64,000 bases of DNA, from positions 186,001 to 250,000 of the forward strand of contig NZ_CP155620.1 in assembly GCF_040008265.1 (NCBI RefSeq), in the 5' to 3' direction. The first letter of the stretch is position 1. Every line of letters starts with the position of its first letter. The notes beneath the pieces were generated by a model, which saw only the letters and a list, made by a program, of their open reading frames with translations, was not told the origin of the DNA and searched no databases. Both the position numbers and the translations under genes were made by a program. Positions 54,635 to 62,959 of this stretch are shown piece by piece. Source of the DNA: Campylobacter sp. CCS1377 (GTDB lineage Bacteria; Campylobacterota; Campylobacteria; Campylobacterales; Campylobacteraceae).

Positions 54635-55606
54635 ATGGCAAAAAATAATTTAATAGGTGGTTCCATTTGGGATGAATACTCACAAAAGGTTCAAGATAGA
54701 ATGAATAATCCACAACATATGGGAGAATTTACCGAAGAAGATGCTAAAAATCGCAACGCTAAGCTTATAGTAGCTGATTTTGGTGCAGAAAGTTGTGGTG
54801 ATGCGGTAAGACTTTTTTGGCTTGTGGATGAAAAAACCGATAAAATCATCGATGCGAAATTTAAAAGCTTTGGTTGTGGCACTGCTATAGCAAGTAGCGA
54901 TACAATGGTTGATCTTTGTATAGGAAAAACGGTAGATGAAGCGGTAAAAATTACTAATTTAGATGTAGAATTTGCGATGCGTGATAACCCTGAAACTCCA
55001 GCCGTTCCACCACAAAAAATGCATTGTTCTGTTATGGCTTATGATGTAATTAAACAAGCTGCAGCACATTATAAAGGTGTTGATCCAGAACATTTTGAAG
55101 ATGAAATTATGGTTTGTGAGTGTGCTAGAGTAAGCCTTGGAACAATTAAAGAAGTAATAAGACTAAATGATTTACACACAGTAGAAGAAATCACTCAATA
55201 CACTAAAGCAGGGGCTTTTTGTAAATCTTGTGTTAAGCCTGGCGGACATGAAAAAAGAGATTATTATCTTGTAGATATTTTGGCACAAACTAGGGCTGAA
55301 ATGGATAAAGAAAAACTTAAAAATGCAAGTAAAAACGATGTAGCTTTTGATGAGATGACTTTAGTAGGTCAGTTAAAGGCGGTAGAGACAGTTTTAGATG
55401 CTGAAATTCGCCCTATGCTTCATGGAGACGGTGGGGATTTAGAGGTTATTGATATACAAAAGGCTGAAGGTGCGGCAATTGATATATATATCCGATATCT
55501 TGGTGCTTGTAGTGGGTGTTCTAGTGGAAGCGGTGCGACACTTTATGCTATTGAAACTGTCTTACAAGAAGAACTTAGCCCTAATATCCGTGTGATGCCT
55601 GTTTGA
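54635..55606 (+). CDS. nifU: NifU iron-sulfur scaffold (three-domain form)
   Basis: A 323-residue scaffold with the full NifU layout. The IscU-like domain has Cys in FGAESCGDAV, SFGCGTAIASSD and KMHCSVMA. The central 2Fe-2S domain has VCECARVSLGTIKEVI and AFCKSCVKPGG. The C-terminal Nfu domain has YLGACSGCSSGSG. It assembles clusters with NifS, which ends 12 bases upstream. In Campylobacter this pair is the general, essential cluster-assembly system rather than one for nitrogen fixation. Confidence 0.96.
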   Translation: MAKNNLIGGSIWDEYSQKVQDRMNNPQHMGEFTEEDAKNRNAKLIVADFGAESCGDAVRLFWLVDEKTDKIIDAKFKSFGCGTAIASSDTMVDLCIGKTVDEAVKITNLDVEFAMRDNPETPAVPPQKMHCSVMAYDVIKQAAAHYKGVDPEHFEDEIMVCECARVSLGTIKEVIRLNDLHTVEEITQYTKAGAFCKSCVKPGGHEKRDYYLVDILAQTRAEMDKEKLKNASKNDVAFDEMTLVGQLKAVETVLDAEIRPMLHGDGGDLEVIDIQKAEGAAIDIYIRYLGACSGCSSGSGATLYAIETVLQEELSPNIRVMPV

Positions 55607-55634
55607 TTTTTTGATTTAATTTAAATTGAGTAAA

Positions 55635-55661
55635 AATTCACCGGAAAGCTACCGGTGAATT
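55635..55661. terminator. Strong hairpin between nifU and the methyltransferase gene
   Basis: AATTCACCGG and CCGGTGAATT form a perfect 10-bp stem with a seven-base loop. The minus strand has a short T-run, suiting the methyltransferase gene, and it also lies just after nifU. Confidence 0.8.
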
Positions 55662-55666
55662 GAAGA

Positions 55667-57208
55667 TTAAATAATTTTTAGCTTTTTAAATACAGCCAAC
55701 CAAGTTTTTAATTTCTTAGCTTGTTTTTCAAGTTCAGCTTTCATTTCTTCTTTTGGAATTTCTTTACCATCTTTGATGATACCTTCATTTTTCTCTTGTA
55801 GAACATTAGCTACAAATTCAACCCAATCTTTTTCTTTGTCTTTTAGAGTTGAAGCATAAACAAACATAAGATCAAGTTGATTTAATGAAATTGCTTCTCC
55901 TGTTACTGGACTGATAAGGTGATTAATAAATCCAAAAGTTTCTGTACTTCTTTCAAGGATATATTTATTAAGCTTTTGAGTATGGTTTTGTGCTTTTTCT
56001 ATAGTTGCCTCATCTTGTGCAAGTTTGATATAGTCTTTTGAGCTAAGTGCAATTAAAGCTTCAAGAAGTTCAATTAAGTTTACTTCTCTTTTTAGAGTTT
56101 TTTCCAAACTTGCTTTGATATCTTTAAGCAATTTAGGTTCATTATCTTGAAGTATTTCAAATAATGGAGTGTAGAAGTCTTTATTAAGATCCAAAGTACC
56201 TTTATAAGTTTGAATGCTATAATTTGCTTCGGATAATGGAATGGTAAGCACAATTCTTAAATCAAGCATTTCTCTTTCCCATTCAGCATCATTAAGTCTT
56301 ACGGCACCTTTTACCCAATAATCTGATCTTAAATTGTTAGCAAAAATTAAATCTTTTAACATTTCGTAAAGCTCTTGATTATAAGCTACTTTTGCTAATA
56401 ATTCTCTTTCTTCTTTAGAAAGTTGGATATTTGTTAAATGATCGTTAAAATTTGCATAAGATGCAAAATTAAGTTTCGCGTTATTTCCAAGTTCTTTTGA
56501 TATTTCCAAGAAATCAAAAGCATATTGATGCTCATTTAAAAGTTCGTGAGCAAGATAGTTATCATCCATTCTTTGTAAAGTTTGAAGCATTCCTATAACT
56601 CTTGGGCTTTTAATAACTTCTGTTGATGGAAGAGAAACCAGTTCGCTAACAAAATTAAGTCCTTCTCTAGCTCTAATCGAACTTGCTTTTCCGCCAGCTG
56701 TTAGATTGGTTGAATACGCTCTTAATAAATTTCTAAAAGGAGTTACAGAACCCCATCCTGCTTGGCAATTATAGCTAATGTAGCAAACTCCGCCTATTGA
56801 TAAGTTTTTGTGAATGAAAGCAGTAATTTGCTCTCTAACTTTTGGAGAAACCCAGCTATAAATTCCATGTAAAGCGATGAAGTCAAATTTAGGCAAATCA
56901 TCTCTTTGAAGCAATTCTTCAAAAGAATCATCGAAAATATTGACAGAAGCTCCTGAAATATCGGCCATATTTTTTGCAAAAGCCGCTTGAGAAGGATTAA
57001 AGTCTGTTCCGTACCAATTTACATTTGTGCTTGCAGCATTAAAGTTAAGACTAATACCTTGACCAAAACCTAATTCGCAAGCATTTTCTATTTTTGGTGG
57101 TAAAAGTTTATGTGCTAAAAAGCAAAGTTTAATCCTAAGTGGATTAAGCATTTTACAGTATCCTCTAGTGTAGTTGATATCTGTTACATATCCTTGATTC
57201 CAATTCAT
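55667..57208 (-). CDS. SAM methyltransferase with regulatory domain, protein-lysine-methyltransferase-like
   Basis: A 513-residue protein. The ATG at 57208 follows AAAGGAATGATT; the open frame from 57268 adds a hydrophobic stretch with no support. Residues 1-190 form a class I methyltransferase: GYVTDINYTRGYCKMLNPLR, SAM motif I NACELGFGQGISLNF (near residue 40), YGTDFNPSQAAFAKNMA and FIALHGIYSWVSPKVREQI. The start resembles rickettsial outer-membrane-protein lysine methyltransferases (PKMT). Residues about 210-320 look like the methyltransferase regulatory domain, followed by a helical C-terminal part. The substrate is unknown; a surface or flagellar protein is one possibility. Confidence 0.78.
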   Translation of the reverse strand: MNWNQGYVTDINYTRGYCKMLNPLRIKLCFLAHKLLPPKIENACELGFGQGISLNFNAASTNVNWYGTDFNPSQAAFAKNMADISGASVNIFDDSFEELLQRDDLPKFDFIALHGIYSWVSPKVREQITAFIHKNLSIGGVCYISYNCQAGWGSVTPFRNLLRAYSTNLTAGGKASSIRAREGLNFVSELVSLPSTEVIKSPRVIGMLQTLQRMDDNYLAHELLNEHQYAFDFLEISKELGNNAKLNFASYANFNDHLTNIQLSKEERELLAKVAYNQELYEMLKDLIFANNLRSDYWVKGAVRLNDAEWEREMLDLRIVLTIPLSEANYSIQTYKGTLDLNKDFYTPLFEILQDNEPKLLKDIKASLEKTLKREVNLIELLEALIALSSKDYIKLAQDEATIEKAQNHTQKLNKYILERSTETFGFINHLISPVTGEAISLNQLDLMFVYASTLKDKEKDWVEFVANVLQEKNEGIIKDGKEIPKEEMKAELEKQAKKLKTWLAVFKKLKII

Positions 57209-57364
57209 AATCATTCCTTTTTGAATAAAATCTACGCTCAAAAGTATAACCAATAAGAAATTAAACATAAATAAAATAATTTTCTTTTTTATTTTTGATT
57301 TATTTTATATCTTTTTTATATCTTTTTTATTAGAATGCTTTATTTGCAGCTTTTTAAGGAGTTT

Positions 57365-58582
57365 ATGCCTATGAGAAAAAAACTTTTTGGTATGATAATT
57401 TTTGTTTTAATTTTATTATATTTCATACAAATTTATTTTATGGGTTTGATGAATGAAAAAATTGTCACGCAAATACTTAATGAAAAACGTTTTTTTCAAG
57501 TTCAAAATATAAATTACCAAAAAGGTTTTTTTAATTCTCATTTAGAGTTTGATATTTTTTTAAAGCAAGAAGAATTTGATTTTTTAAGTCCAAATTTGGA
57601 AAATTATCCCTTACATATGAGCTTAGAAATTTCACATAATGTTTTTTCTAAAAATACTTTTTTAGGTGTTTTAGAAAATACTTCTAAAGATTTTGAAGCT
57701 ATTTTAGAGGATAATATAATTGCGAAGATTAATGCTAAATTTTTTCCTTTTATGAAAAATGATATTTTGATTTCTTTTCCAAGTATTGATTTTTCAGATG
57801 ATATGGCGGTTTTAAAGTTTGATAAAATGGATATTGTAATAAATTTAGATGAAACTAAAATCTATACATTAGGACTTAAAATTAATAAATTACAATTTTC
57901 AAGCAATCAAGATGATATTATTTTAACTGATTTATCCTATGATGAAAAATTTAAAGAAGGTATCGAAATTAATAATTTTGGTAAAGATTTAAAATTTGGA
58001 AATTCAAGTTTATCTTTAAAGCAAATACAGATACAAAAGAGTAAGATAGAGGATTTGCTCATTGATTTTTCTAGTAGTAAAAATGATATCAGTGCGCCGA
58101 CTTTTGATTTAAATTTGGATTTAAAAATAAAAAGTTTGATACTTAAAAATGATATTTTTCCTATGTTTGAAGGAAATTTTCAAAATATATTTTTAAATTT
58201 GGAAATTGATAAAATTTCAAAAAAAGCTTATGAAGATTTTATTATGCAAAAAACTATGGATATAAAGGTTTTGATCCGCGAATTTTTGTCTTTTAATCCT
58301 TTTGTTAAACTTAATAATTTCAGCTTTTCTAAAAATGAGAATAAATTCATATCAAAGGCGGATGCAAAATTAAGTTTAGATGGTTATAAGGTCAATGTTC
58401 ATGCACAAAGTGATGTTGGGGTGGGAGAATTTTTCCCTATTTTAAATTTAACTGAAGGATTTTTTATCGAAAAAGATGGGAAATTTTATCTTGATCTAAA
58501 GGCTAATACTATGATTAGAGGTGAAGAGAGTATGGAACTTAATGGCAAAAGCTATGCTTTGGAAGGTTTGGTGATTGATTGA
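57365..58582 (+). CDS. DUF945 (YdgA-like) periplasmic or membrane-anchored protein
   Basis: A 405-residue protein with one N-terminal membrane anchor (KKLFGMIIFVLILLYFIQIY). A motif typical of DUF945 follows, QNINYQKGFFNSHLEFDIFL, near residue 50, then a long beta-rich body that ends in a short Gly/Glu-rich segment. AAGGAG precedes two close ATG codons (57365 and 57371), so the start is uncertain by two codons. The stop overlaps the rarA start (TGATG-type). Function is not established for the family. Confidence 0.7.
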   Translation: MPMRKKLFGMIIFVLILLYFIQIYFMGLMNEKIVTQILNEKRFFQVQNINYQKGFFNSHLEFDIFLKQEEFDFLSPNLENYPLHMSLEISHNVFSKNTFLGVLENTSKDFEAILEDNIIAKINAKFFPFMKNDILISFPSIDFSDDMAVLKFDKMDIVINLDETKIYTLGLKINKLQFSSNQDDIILTDLSYDEKFKEGIEINNFGKDLKFGNSSLSLKQIQIQKSKIEDLLIDFSSSKNDISAPTFDLNLDLKIKSLILKNDIFPMFEGNFQNIFLNLEIDKISKKAYEDFIMQKTMDIKVLIREFLSFNPFVKLNNFSFSKNENKFISKADAKLSLDGYKVNVHAQSDVGVGEFFPILNLTEGFFIEKDGKFYLDLKANTMIRGEESMELNGKSYALEGLVID

Positions 58583-59766
58583 TGAGTTTGGCTTTAGAAT
58601 TTCGGCCTAAAAATTTAAACGAAATTTTAGGACAATATGAACTCGTTGAGGTTTTTAAAAAATTCATTACCATGCAAAAACTGCCACATAGTTTGTTTTA
58701 TGGCGTGGCAGGCTCTGGAAAAACGAGTTTTGCAAGGGCGGTAGCTAAGGAATTTGGCTTAGATTTTTTTGAATTCGATGGAGGTAATTTTAAGCTTGAA
58801 GAATTAAGAAAGATTTTGGATAATTACAAAAATAGTCTTTACAAGCCCCTAATTTTCATCGATGAGATTCATCGTCTTAGCAAAACTCAGCAAGAAATGC
58901 TTTTGATTCCTATGGAAAATTATCGATGTATTATTATAGGTGCAAGCACCGAAAATCCTTATTTTGTTTTAAGTTCTGGCATTAGAAGTCGTTCTATGCT
59001 TTTTGAATTTTTGCCTTTGGGAGCAAAGGAATTAGAGATTTTACTTTCAAGAGTGCAAGAAAAATTAAAATTTGAGCTTGAAGATGAGGCTAGGAATTTT
59101 TTGCTTAAAAGTTCTGATGCTAGGGCAATGTTAAATTTATTGGAATTTGCTTTGGTTTTGGATAAACAAAATATTACTTTGGCAAATTTAAAAAAACTTC
59201 GCAATGGGGTAAATAGTGAGGGTGTGAGTTCTAAAGATACGCATTATCTTTTAGCAAGTGCGATGATAAAAAGTCTTAGGGGAAGTGATGTGGATGCGGC
59301 GATTTATTATCTAGCAAGGCTGATTGATGGGGGAGAAAGTGCTGATTTCATCGCTAGGCGTTTGGTGATTTTTGCAAGTGAAGATGTGGGAAATGCTGAT
59401 CCTAATGCCTTAAATTTAGCGGTTTCAACCCTAAATGCGGTAAAAAATATAGGCTATCCTGAAGCAAGGATTATACTTGCACAATGCGTGGTGTATTTAG
59501 CCAGTGCGGTTAAATCAAATTCAAGCTATATGGCTATTAATGATGCGCTTAGTTTTGTCAAAAACAATCCACCGCTTGAAATACCAAATTATCTAAACAA
59601 CAATCACATAGAAAGGAAAAACTATCTTTATCCCCATGATTTTGGTGGTTGGGTAGAGCAAAAATATCTTAGTAGGGATTTGAAATTTTATCATAGCGAT
59701 GGTTTGGGTGATGAAAAAAGGCTTTTGGAAAATTTAAATAAAATGAAAAATTGTTTTAAGAGATGA
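58582..59766 (+). CDS. rarA: Replication-associated recombination AAA+ ATPase RarA
   Basis: A 394-residue clamp-loader-like ATPase acting at stalled forks (MgsA/WRNIP1 family). N-terminus SLALEFRPKNLNEILGQYEL; Walker A GVAGSGKTSFARAVA (near residue 45); Walker B PLIFIDEIHRLSKTQQEML; sensor 1 IIGASTENPYFVLSSGIRSR. The C-terminal half has SDVDAAIYYLARLIDGGESA and ARRLVIFASEDVGNADPNAL. The ATG lies in the DUF945 stop (ATGA overlap). Confidence 0.94.
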   Translation: MSLALEFRPKNLNEILGQYELVEVFKKFITMQKLPHSLFYGVAGSGKTSFARAVAKEFGLDFFEFDGGNFKLEELRKILDNYKNSLYKPLIFIDEIHRLSKTQQEMLLIPMENYRCIIIGASTENPYFVLSSGIRSRSMLFEFLPLGAKELEILLSRVQEKLKFELEDEARNFLLKSSDARAMLNLLEFALVLDKQNITLANLKKLRNGVNSEGVSSKDTHYLLASAMIKSLRGSDVDAAIYYLARLIDGGESADFIARRLVIFASEDVGNADPNALNLAVSTLNAVKNIGYPEARIILAQCVVYLASAVKSNSSYMAINDALSFVKNNPPLEIPNYLNNNHIERKNYLYPHDFGGWVEQKYLSRDLKFYHSDGLGDEKRLLENLNKMKNCFKR

Positions 59767-59781
59767 AATCATCTCTTAAAA
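59754..59781. terminator. Bidirectional terminator between rarA and the porin gene
   Basis: TTTTAAGAGATG and CATCTCTTAAAA form a perfect 12-bp stem with a four-base loop. It includes the rarA stop codon and lies just beyond the convergent porin gene. Confidence 0.85.
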
Positions 59782-59782
59782 T

Positions 59783-61057
59783 TTAAAAATGGTAATTTGC
59801 CTCAAGTCTAACTGTATTTTTGTCCCCGTTTTCATATTTAGCATCGGTACTTACATAAGAATACCAAGCTTCAAAAGAGAGTTTTGGCGAGTATTGATAA
59901 CTTGCTCTTGCAACGGTTTCCATTTTCTCACCTCCTCTATAACGAAGAGTAGCTAAATCGCTGCTTTTTGTTCCGCCATAAACAAAATCAGCACCCAAGC
60001 GAAAGCTTTCATTGAAAGTGTATCCAGCACTTATAAAACCGAAAATATTTCTTCCCACATCGCCATTTAACTTAGAGCCATCGGTATAAAAAATTTCTTC
60101 TCCGCCAAGATCTAAATTGCCTTTATCTTCAAGAACTTGTATCGTTAATGCTTTATCATCACCATAATACACGCCTCCTAAACTTGCATCCCAGCCATAA
60201 ACTTCGATAGAGCCTTTGAGCACAAAAAGATTTCCATCATCAAAACCAAGATGATCTTTTAGGGAATTATCAATGTGATTACCAAGATAAGCACCTTCTA
60301 ATTTCCAATTTACATGATTAAATAATAAAGTATCATAGCTTATATCGGCAGCATAAAATAAAGCATTATCATTTAAATACGAAAGCCAAATTTGTGAATT
60401 TAAAGAACCTTCGCCTAATTTATAACTTCCTAAGGCTGCCACGCCGTAGAGATTTTCTCCAAATAAATCAGCTAAAATTTTGCCATTCGCATTAAAAACA
60501 GCGTGTCCGTCATTCCATAAATCACCTTCTTGCTCATCGATACCAAAACTATCAAAGACAAAAGCACTTAAGGTAAGTCCATCAAAGCTATTATTAAACA
60601 CCTTAATACCTGTTCCAACTAGACCATCGATGCTATTATCTGTCCAAATGGTGTTAAGCTGTTGCTTACCAGCAATTATGCTTGTAGCAAGGTTTTCATT
60701 GGTGTAAGTTAAGTATAACTGACGCACATTTAAAGTATCCTGCGTACTGCTTACGCTATTTGCTCCAAAACCACCATCTTTTGCGGTATAACTAAGTTGG
60801 ATAAAAGCTTTGAAATTATCTGCTATACTAGCACCAAAATTTATTTGTGTTTTGTAGTTATGAGTTTGTTTATCTTTGATATAGCCTGCGCCAACTTCGT
60901 CAGTAAAACCTCTTGTATAATCCCCGCTAGCACTATCATAGCGATATCTTAAAACCCCAGATATATCAACATCTTTTATAGCTTCTTCTAAAGGCAGGGC
61001 GTAAGAATTTGTAAATAAAACCAAAGTGGCACATAAACTAAGTTTCAATTTTTTCAT
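59783..61057 (-). CDS. MOMP-family outer-membrane porin, divergent
   Basis: A 424-residue beta-barrel porin of the Campylobacter MOMP (PorA) family. Signal peptide MKKLKLSLCATLVLFTNSYA, then PLEEAIKDVDISGVLRYRYD, which is almost the standard PorA start. RQLYLTYTNENLATSIIAGK, IWTDNSIDGLVGTGIKVFN and the terminal strand VRLEANYHF are also typical. Several loops and the signal peptide differ from the C. jejuni PorA I remember (MKLVKLSLVAALAAGAFS), so it may be a second porin rather than the main MOMP. A TATAAT box on the minus strand lies upstream at 61085-61090. Porins are the main surface antigen and nutrient channel of the genus. Confidence 0.85.
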   Translation of the reverse strand: MKKLKLSLCATLVLFTNSYALPLEEAIKDVDISGVLRYRYDSASGDYTRGFTDEVGAGYIKDKQTHNYKTQINFGASIADNFKAFIQLSYTAKDGGFGANSVSSTQDTLNVRQLYLTYTNENLATSIIAGKQQLNTIWTDNSIDGLVGTGIKVFNNSFDGLTLSAFVFDSFGIDEQEGDLWNDGHAVFNANGKILADLFGENLYGVAALGSYKLGEGSLNSQIWLSYLNDNALFYAADISYDTLLFNHVNWKLEGAYLGNHIDNSLKDHLGFDDGNLFVLKGSIEVYGWDASLGGVYYGDDKALTIQVLEDKGNLDLGGEEIFYTDGSKLNGDVGRNIFGFISAGYTFNESFRLGADFVYGGTKSSDLATLRYRGGEKMETVARASYQYSPKLSFEAWYSYVSTDAKYENGDKNTVRLEANYHF

Positions 61058-61084
61058 ATTTTTCCTTGTTTTTTAAATTTTCTG

Positions 61085-61090
61085 ATTATA
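61085..61090 (-). promoter_or_regulatory. -10 box for the porin gene
   Basis: On the minus strand TATAAT lies 28 bases before the porin ATG, behind a T-rich stretch. Confidence 0.55.
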
Positions 61091-61224
61091 TGAAAATAAA
61101 CTTAAAAATTTGTAAATTTTTGATTTTTATTATCATTTATTGAATTTTAAATTTTCAAAATTTTCTCTTAAGTCTAGGTATATTTTTAAATAAAACTTGA
61201 CATACCCATCCCCATCAATTTAGG

Positions 61225-61578
61225 TTAAATTTGTTTTCCTACTGTTTGTTTATCAAGTTTTTTTGAAAGATAAAGATCTACTATAGGCTGTTCTCTGCGA
61301 TTAGCTCTTTTGCAATGATCTTTTTGAAAAAAATCAGTCAGTTTTATAACAAATTTTGCCCATTTTTTGTGGCGATTGCGCCAAGCATGAGATGAGATAG
61401 ACTCACAAGCATAGCCATTGAAAATCGTTGCATTGACAAAATGATCTAAAGCTCTTACTCCTTGTCTTACGCGTTTTACGCTTCCAAAAGTTCCAATGAT
61501 AACAATGAGTAAATATCCAAGTATTGCTAAAGGTACTAAGGCACAAAGTAAAATTGTTCCAGCTAATCTTTCTTTCAT
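61225..61578 (-). CDS. Small membrane protein coupled to the P450 gene
   Basis: A 117-residue protein with one long N-terminal hydrophobic segment (ILLCALVPLAILGYLLIVII) and a basic, His/Lys/Arg-rich remainder. Its start overlaps the P450 stop (ATGA). I recall a counterpart in C. jejuni (Cj1410c) in the same three-gene group. No functional motif is visible. Its coupling suggests it acts with the P450, perhaps at the membrane. Confidence 0.78.
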   Translation of the reverse strand: MKERLAGTILLCALVPLAILGYLLIVIIGTFGSVKRVRQGVRALDHFVNATIFNGYACESISSHAWRNRHKKWAKFVIKLTDFFQKDHCKRANRREQPIVDLYLSKKLDKQTVGKQI

Positions 61579-62951
61579 TGCGACTTTCTTTTGGTGAATT
61601 TTATACGCATACCGTTGGCTGATCTTATGGTTAAGCGACCGATGATATCAGGGACAAAACTCTCTTCAAGTTCAAGTTTATATGCTCTTAAAATATTTGC
61701 TAAAATCAAAATCGCTTCTTGCATTGCAAAGCCTTGTCCTATACAAATTCTCTCACCCATGCCAAAAGGCATATAAGTATCTTTTTTGATATTATTTTTA
61801 TCTCCGTGTCTTGTAGGATCAAAGCCATTTGGATTTTTCCAAAACTGTTCATGTCTGTGTATTAGCCAAGGTGCTACAACGACACCAGAGCCTTGTGCTA
61901 CTATTTTGTCACGTATTTTGGTTTCTTTTTTGGCTTCTCTTGCGAAAAATCCTACTGGCGGATAGAGTCTTAGGGATTCTTTGAAAATGCAAGTAAGGTA
62001 TTTGAAATTTTTTAGATCTTGAATTTTGAATTTTTCTTGGCCAGCAATTTGTATAATTTCTTCATAAGCTTTTTCTTGGTGCTCTGGAAAAAGACTTAAA
62101 AGATAAAGTGTCCAAGTCAAAGAACTTGCTGTAGTTTCATGACCGGCTAAAAAAAGCATAGCAACTTGATCTAGAATTTCTTCAAAAGAAAAACGCTCAT
62201 TGGTATCTGCATCAATAACTTCAAGTAAAGAAGAAAGAATATCTGAATACCCTTCATGCTTACCGTTGCTCACGGCATCATAACGAGGCTTTATGATATC
62301 TGATAAAACTTGGCGTATGAGTGCAGCTGATTTTAATCTTTTTCTCTCACCTAAAATATAAGAAAGCCACTCAGGAAAGCGAAACATTTTCCTCATTGCG
62401 GTTTTTACAGTTTCTTCTTGCACGCTAACAAAGGCTTCTAAAACTTCTCTTCCTTTAATTTCATCAAGCTTGGCAGACATTATAGTTCTAAAAATCACAT
62501 CAGCAGTGACAAAAGTCATATATTCATCTACTTCGATGATGCTTTTATCAGGGTATTTTTCAAATTTTTGCATTAAATCTTGTACTGCATCACTCATCAA
62601 ATCAAAAACTTTAGAAATCCTTGTCATCTCAAAAGAAGGTCTTAAAAGCTCTCTTTGCTTTTCCCAAACTCTGCCATTTGTAGTAAAAATACTCTCGCCA
62701 AGCAAAGGGCTTAGAAGTCTATGAAGCAATTCGCTTTTTGGAAAATCCCTTACTTCATCTACCATAATGCGTCTAACTTCTTTAGGGTCATTTACAACAT
62801 AAAGATCAAAATTTGGCATTTTGACTCTACCCATTTGCATTTTGTAGCTGCGTTCATATAAACCATCAAGCCAAGATCTGCGTTTAAGTAAGAAGGTTAG
62901 AAGTGTAGAAGCTTTATTTTTATAGGGTTTAGGATGAAAAGGACATGGCAT
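61575..62951 (-). CDS. Cytochrome P450
   Basis: A 458-residue P450. The I-helix oxygen-binding motif is FLAGHETTASSLTW (near residue 270), the ExxR motif is in ESLRLYPPVGFF, and the haem-binding loop FGMGERICIGQGFA carries the cysteine ligand near residue 405. There is no membrane anchor, so it is probably soluble or loosely attached. I recall the C. jejuni protein (Cj1411c, CYP172 family) next to the capsule genes. Its substrate is unknown; P450s are rare in this genus. An AATAGGAG site lies upstream. Confidence 0.94.
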   Translation of the reverse strand: MPCPFHPKPYKNKASTLLTFLLKRRSWLDGLYERSYKMQMGRVKMPNFDLYVVNDPKEVRRIMVDEVRDFPKSELLHRLLSPLLGESIFTTNGRVWEKQRELLRPSFEMTRISKVFDLMSDAVQDLMQKFEKYPDKSIIEVDEYMTFVTADVIFRTIMSAKLDEIKGREVLEAFVSVQEETVKTAMRKMFRFPEWLSYILGERKRLKSAALIRQVLSDIIKPRYDAVSNGKHEGYSDILSSLLEVIDADTNERFSFEEILDQVAMLFLAGHETTASSLTWTLYLLSLFPEHQEKAYEEIIQIAGQEKFKIQDLKNFKYLTCIFKESLRLYPPVGFFAREAKKETKIRDKIVAQGSGVVVAPWLIHRHEQFWKNPNGFDPTRHGDKNNIKKDTYMPFGMGERICIGQGFAMQEAILILANILRAYKLELEESFVPDIIGRLTIRSANGMRIKFTKRKSQ

Positions 62952-62959
62952 GATAACTC

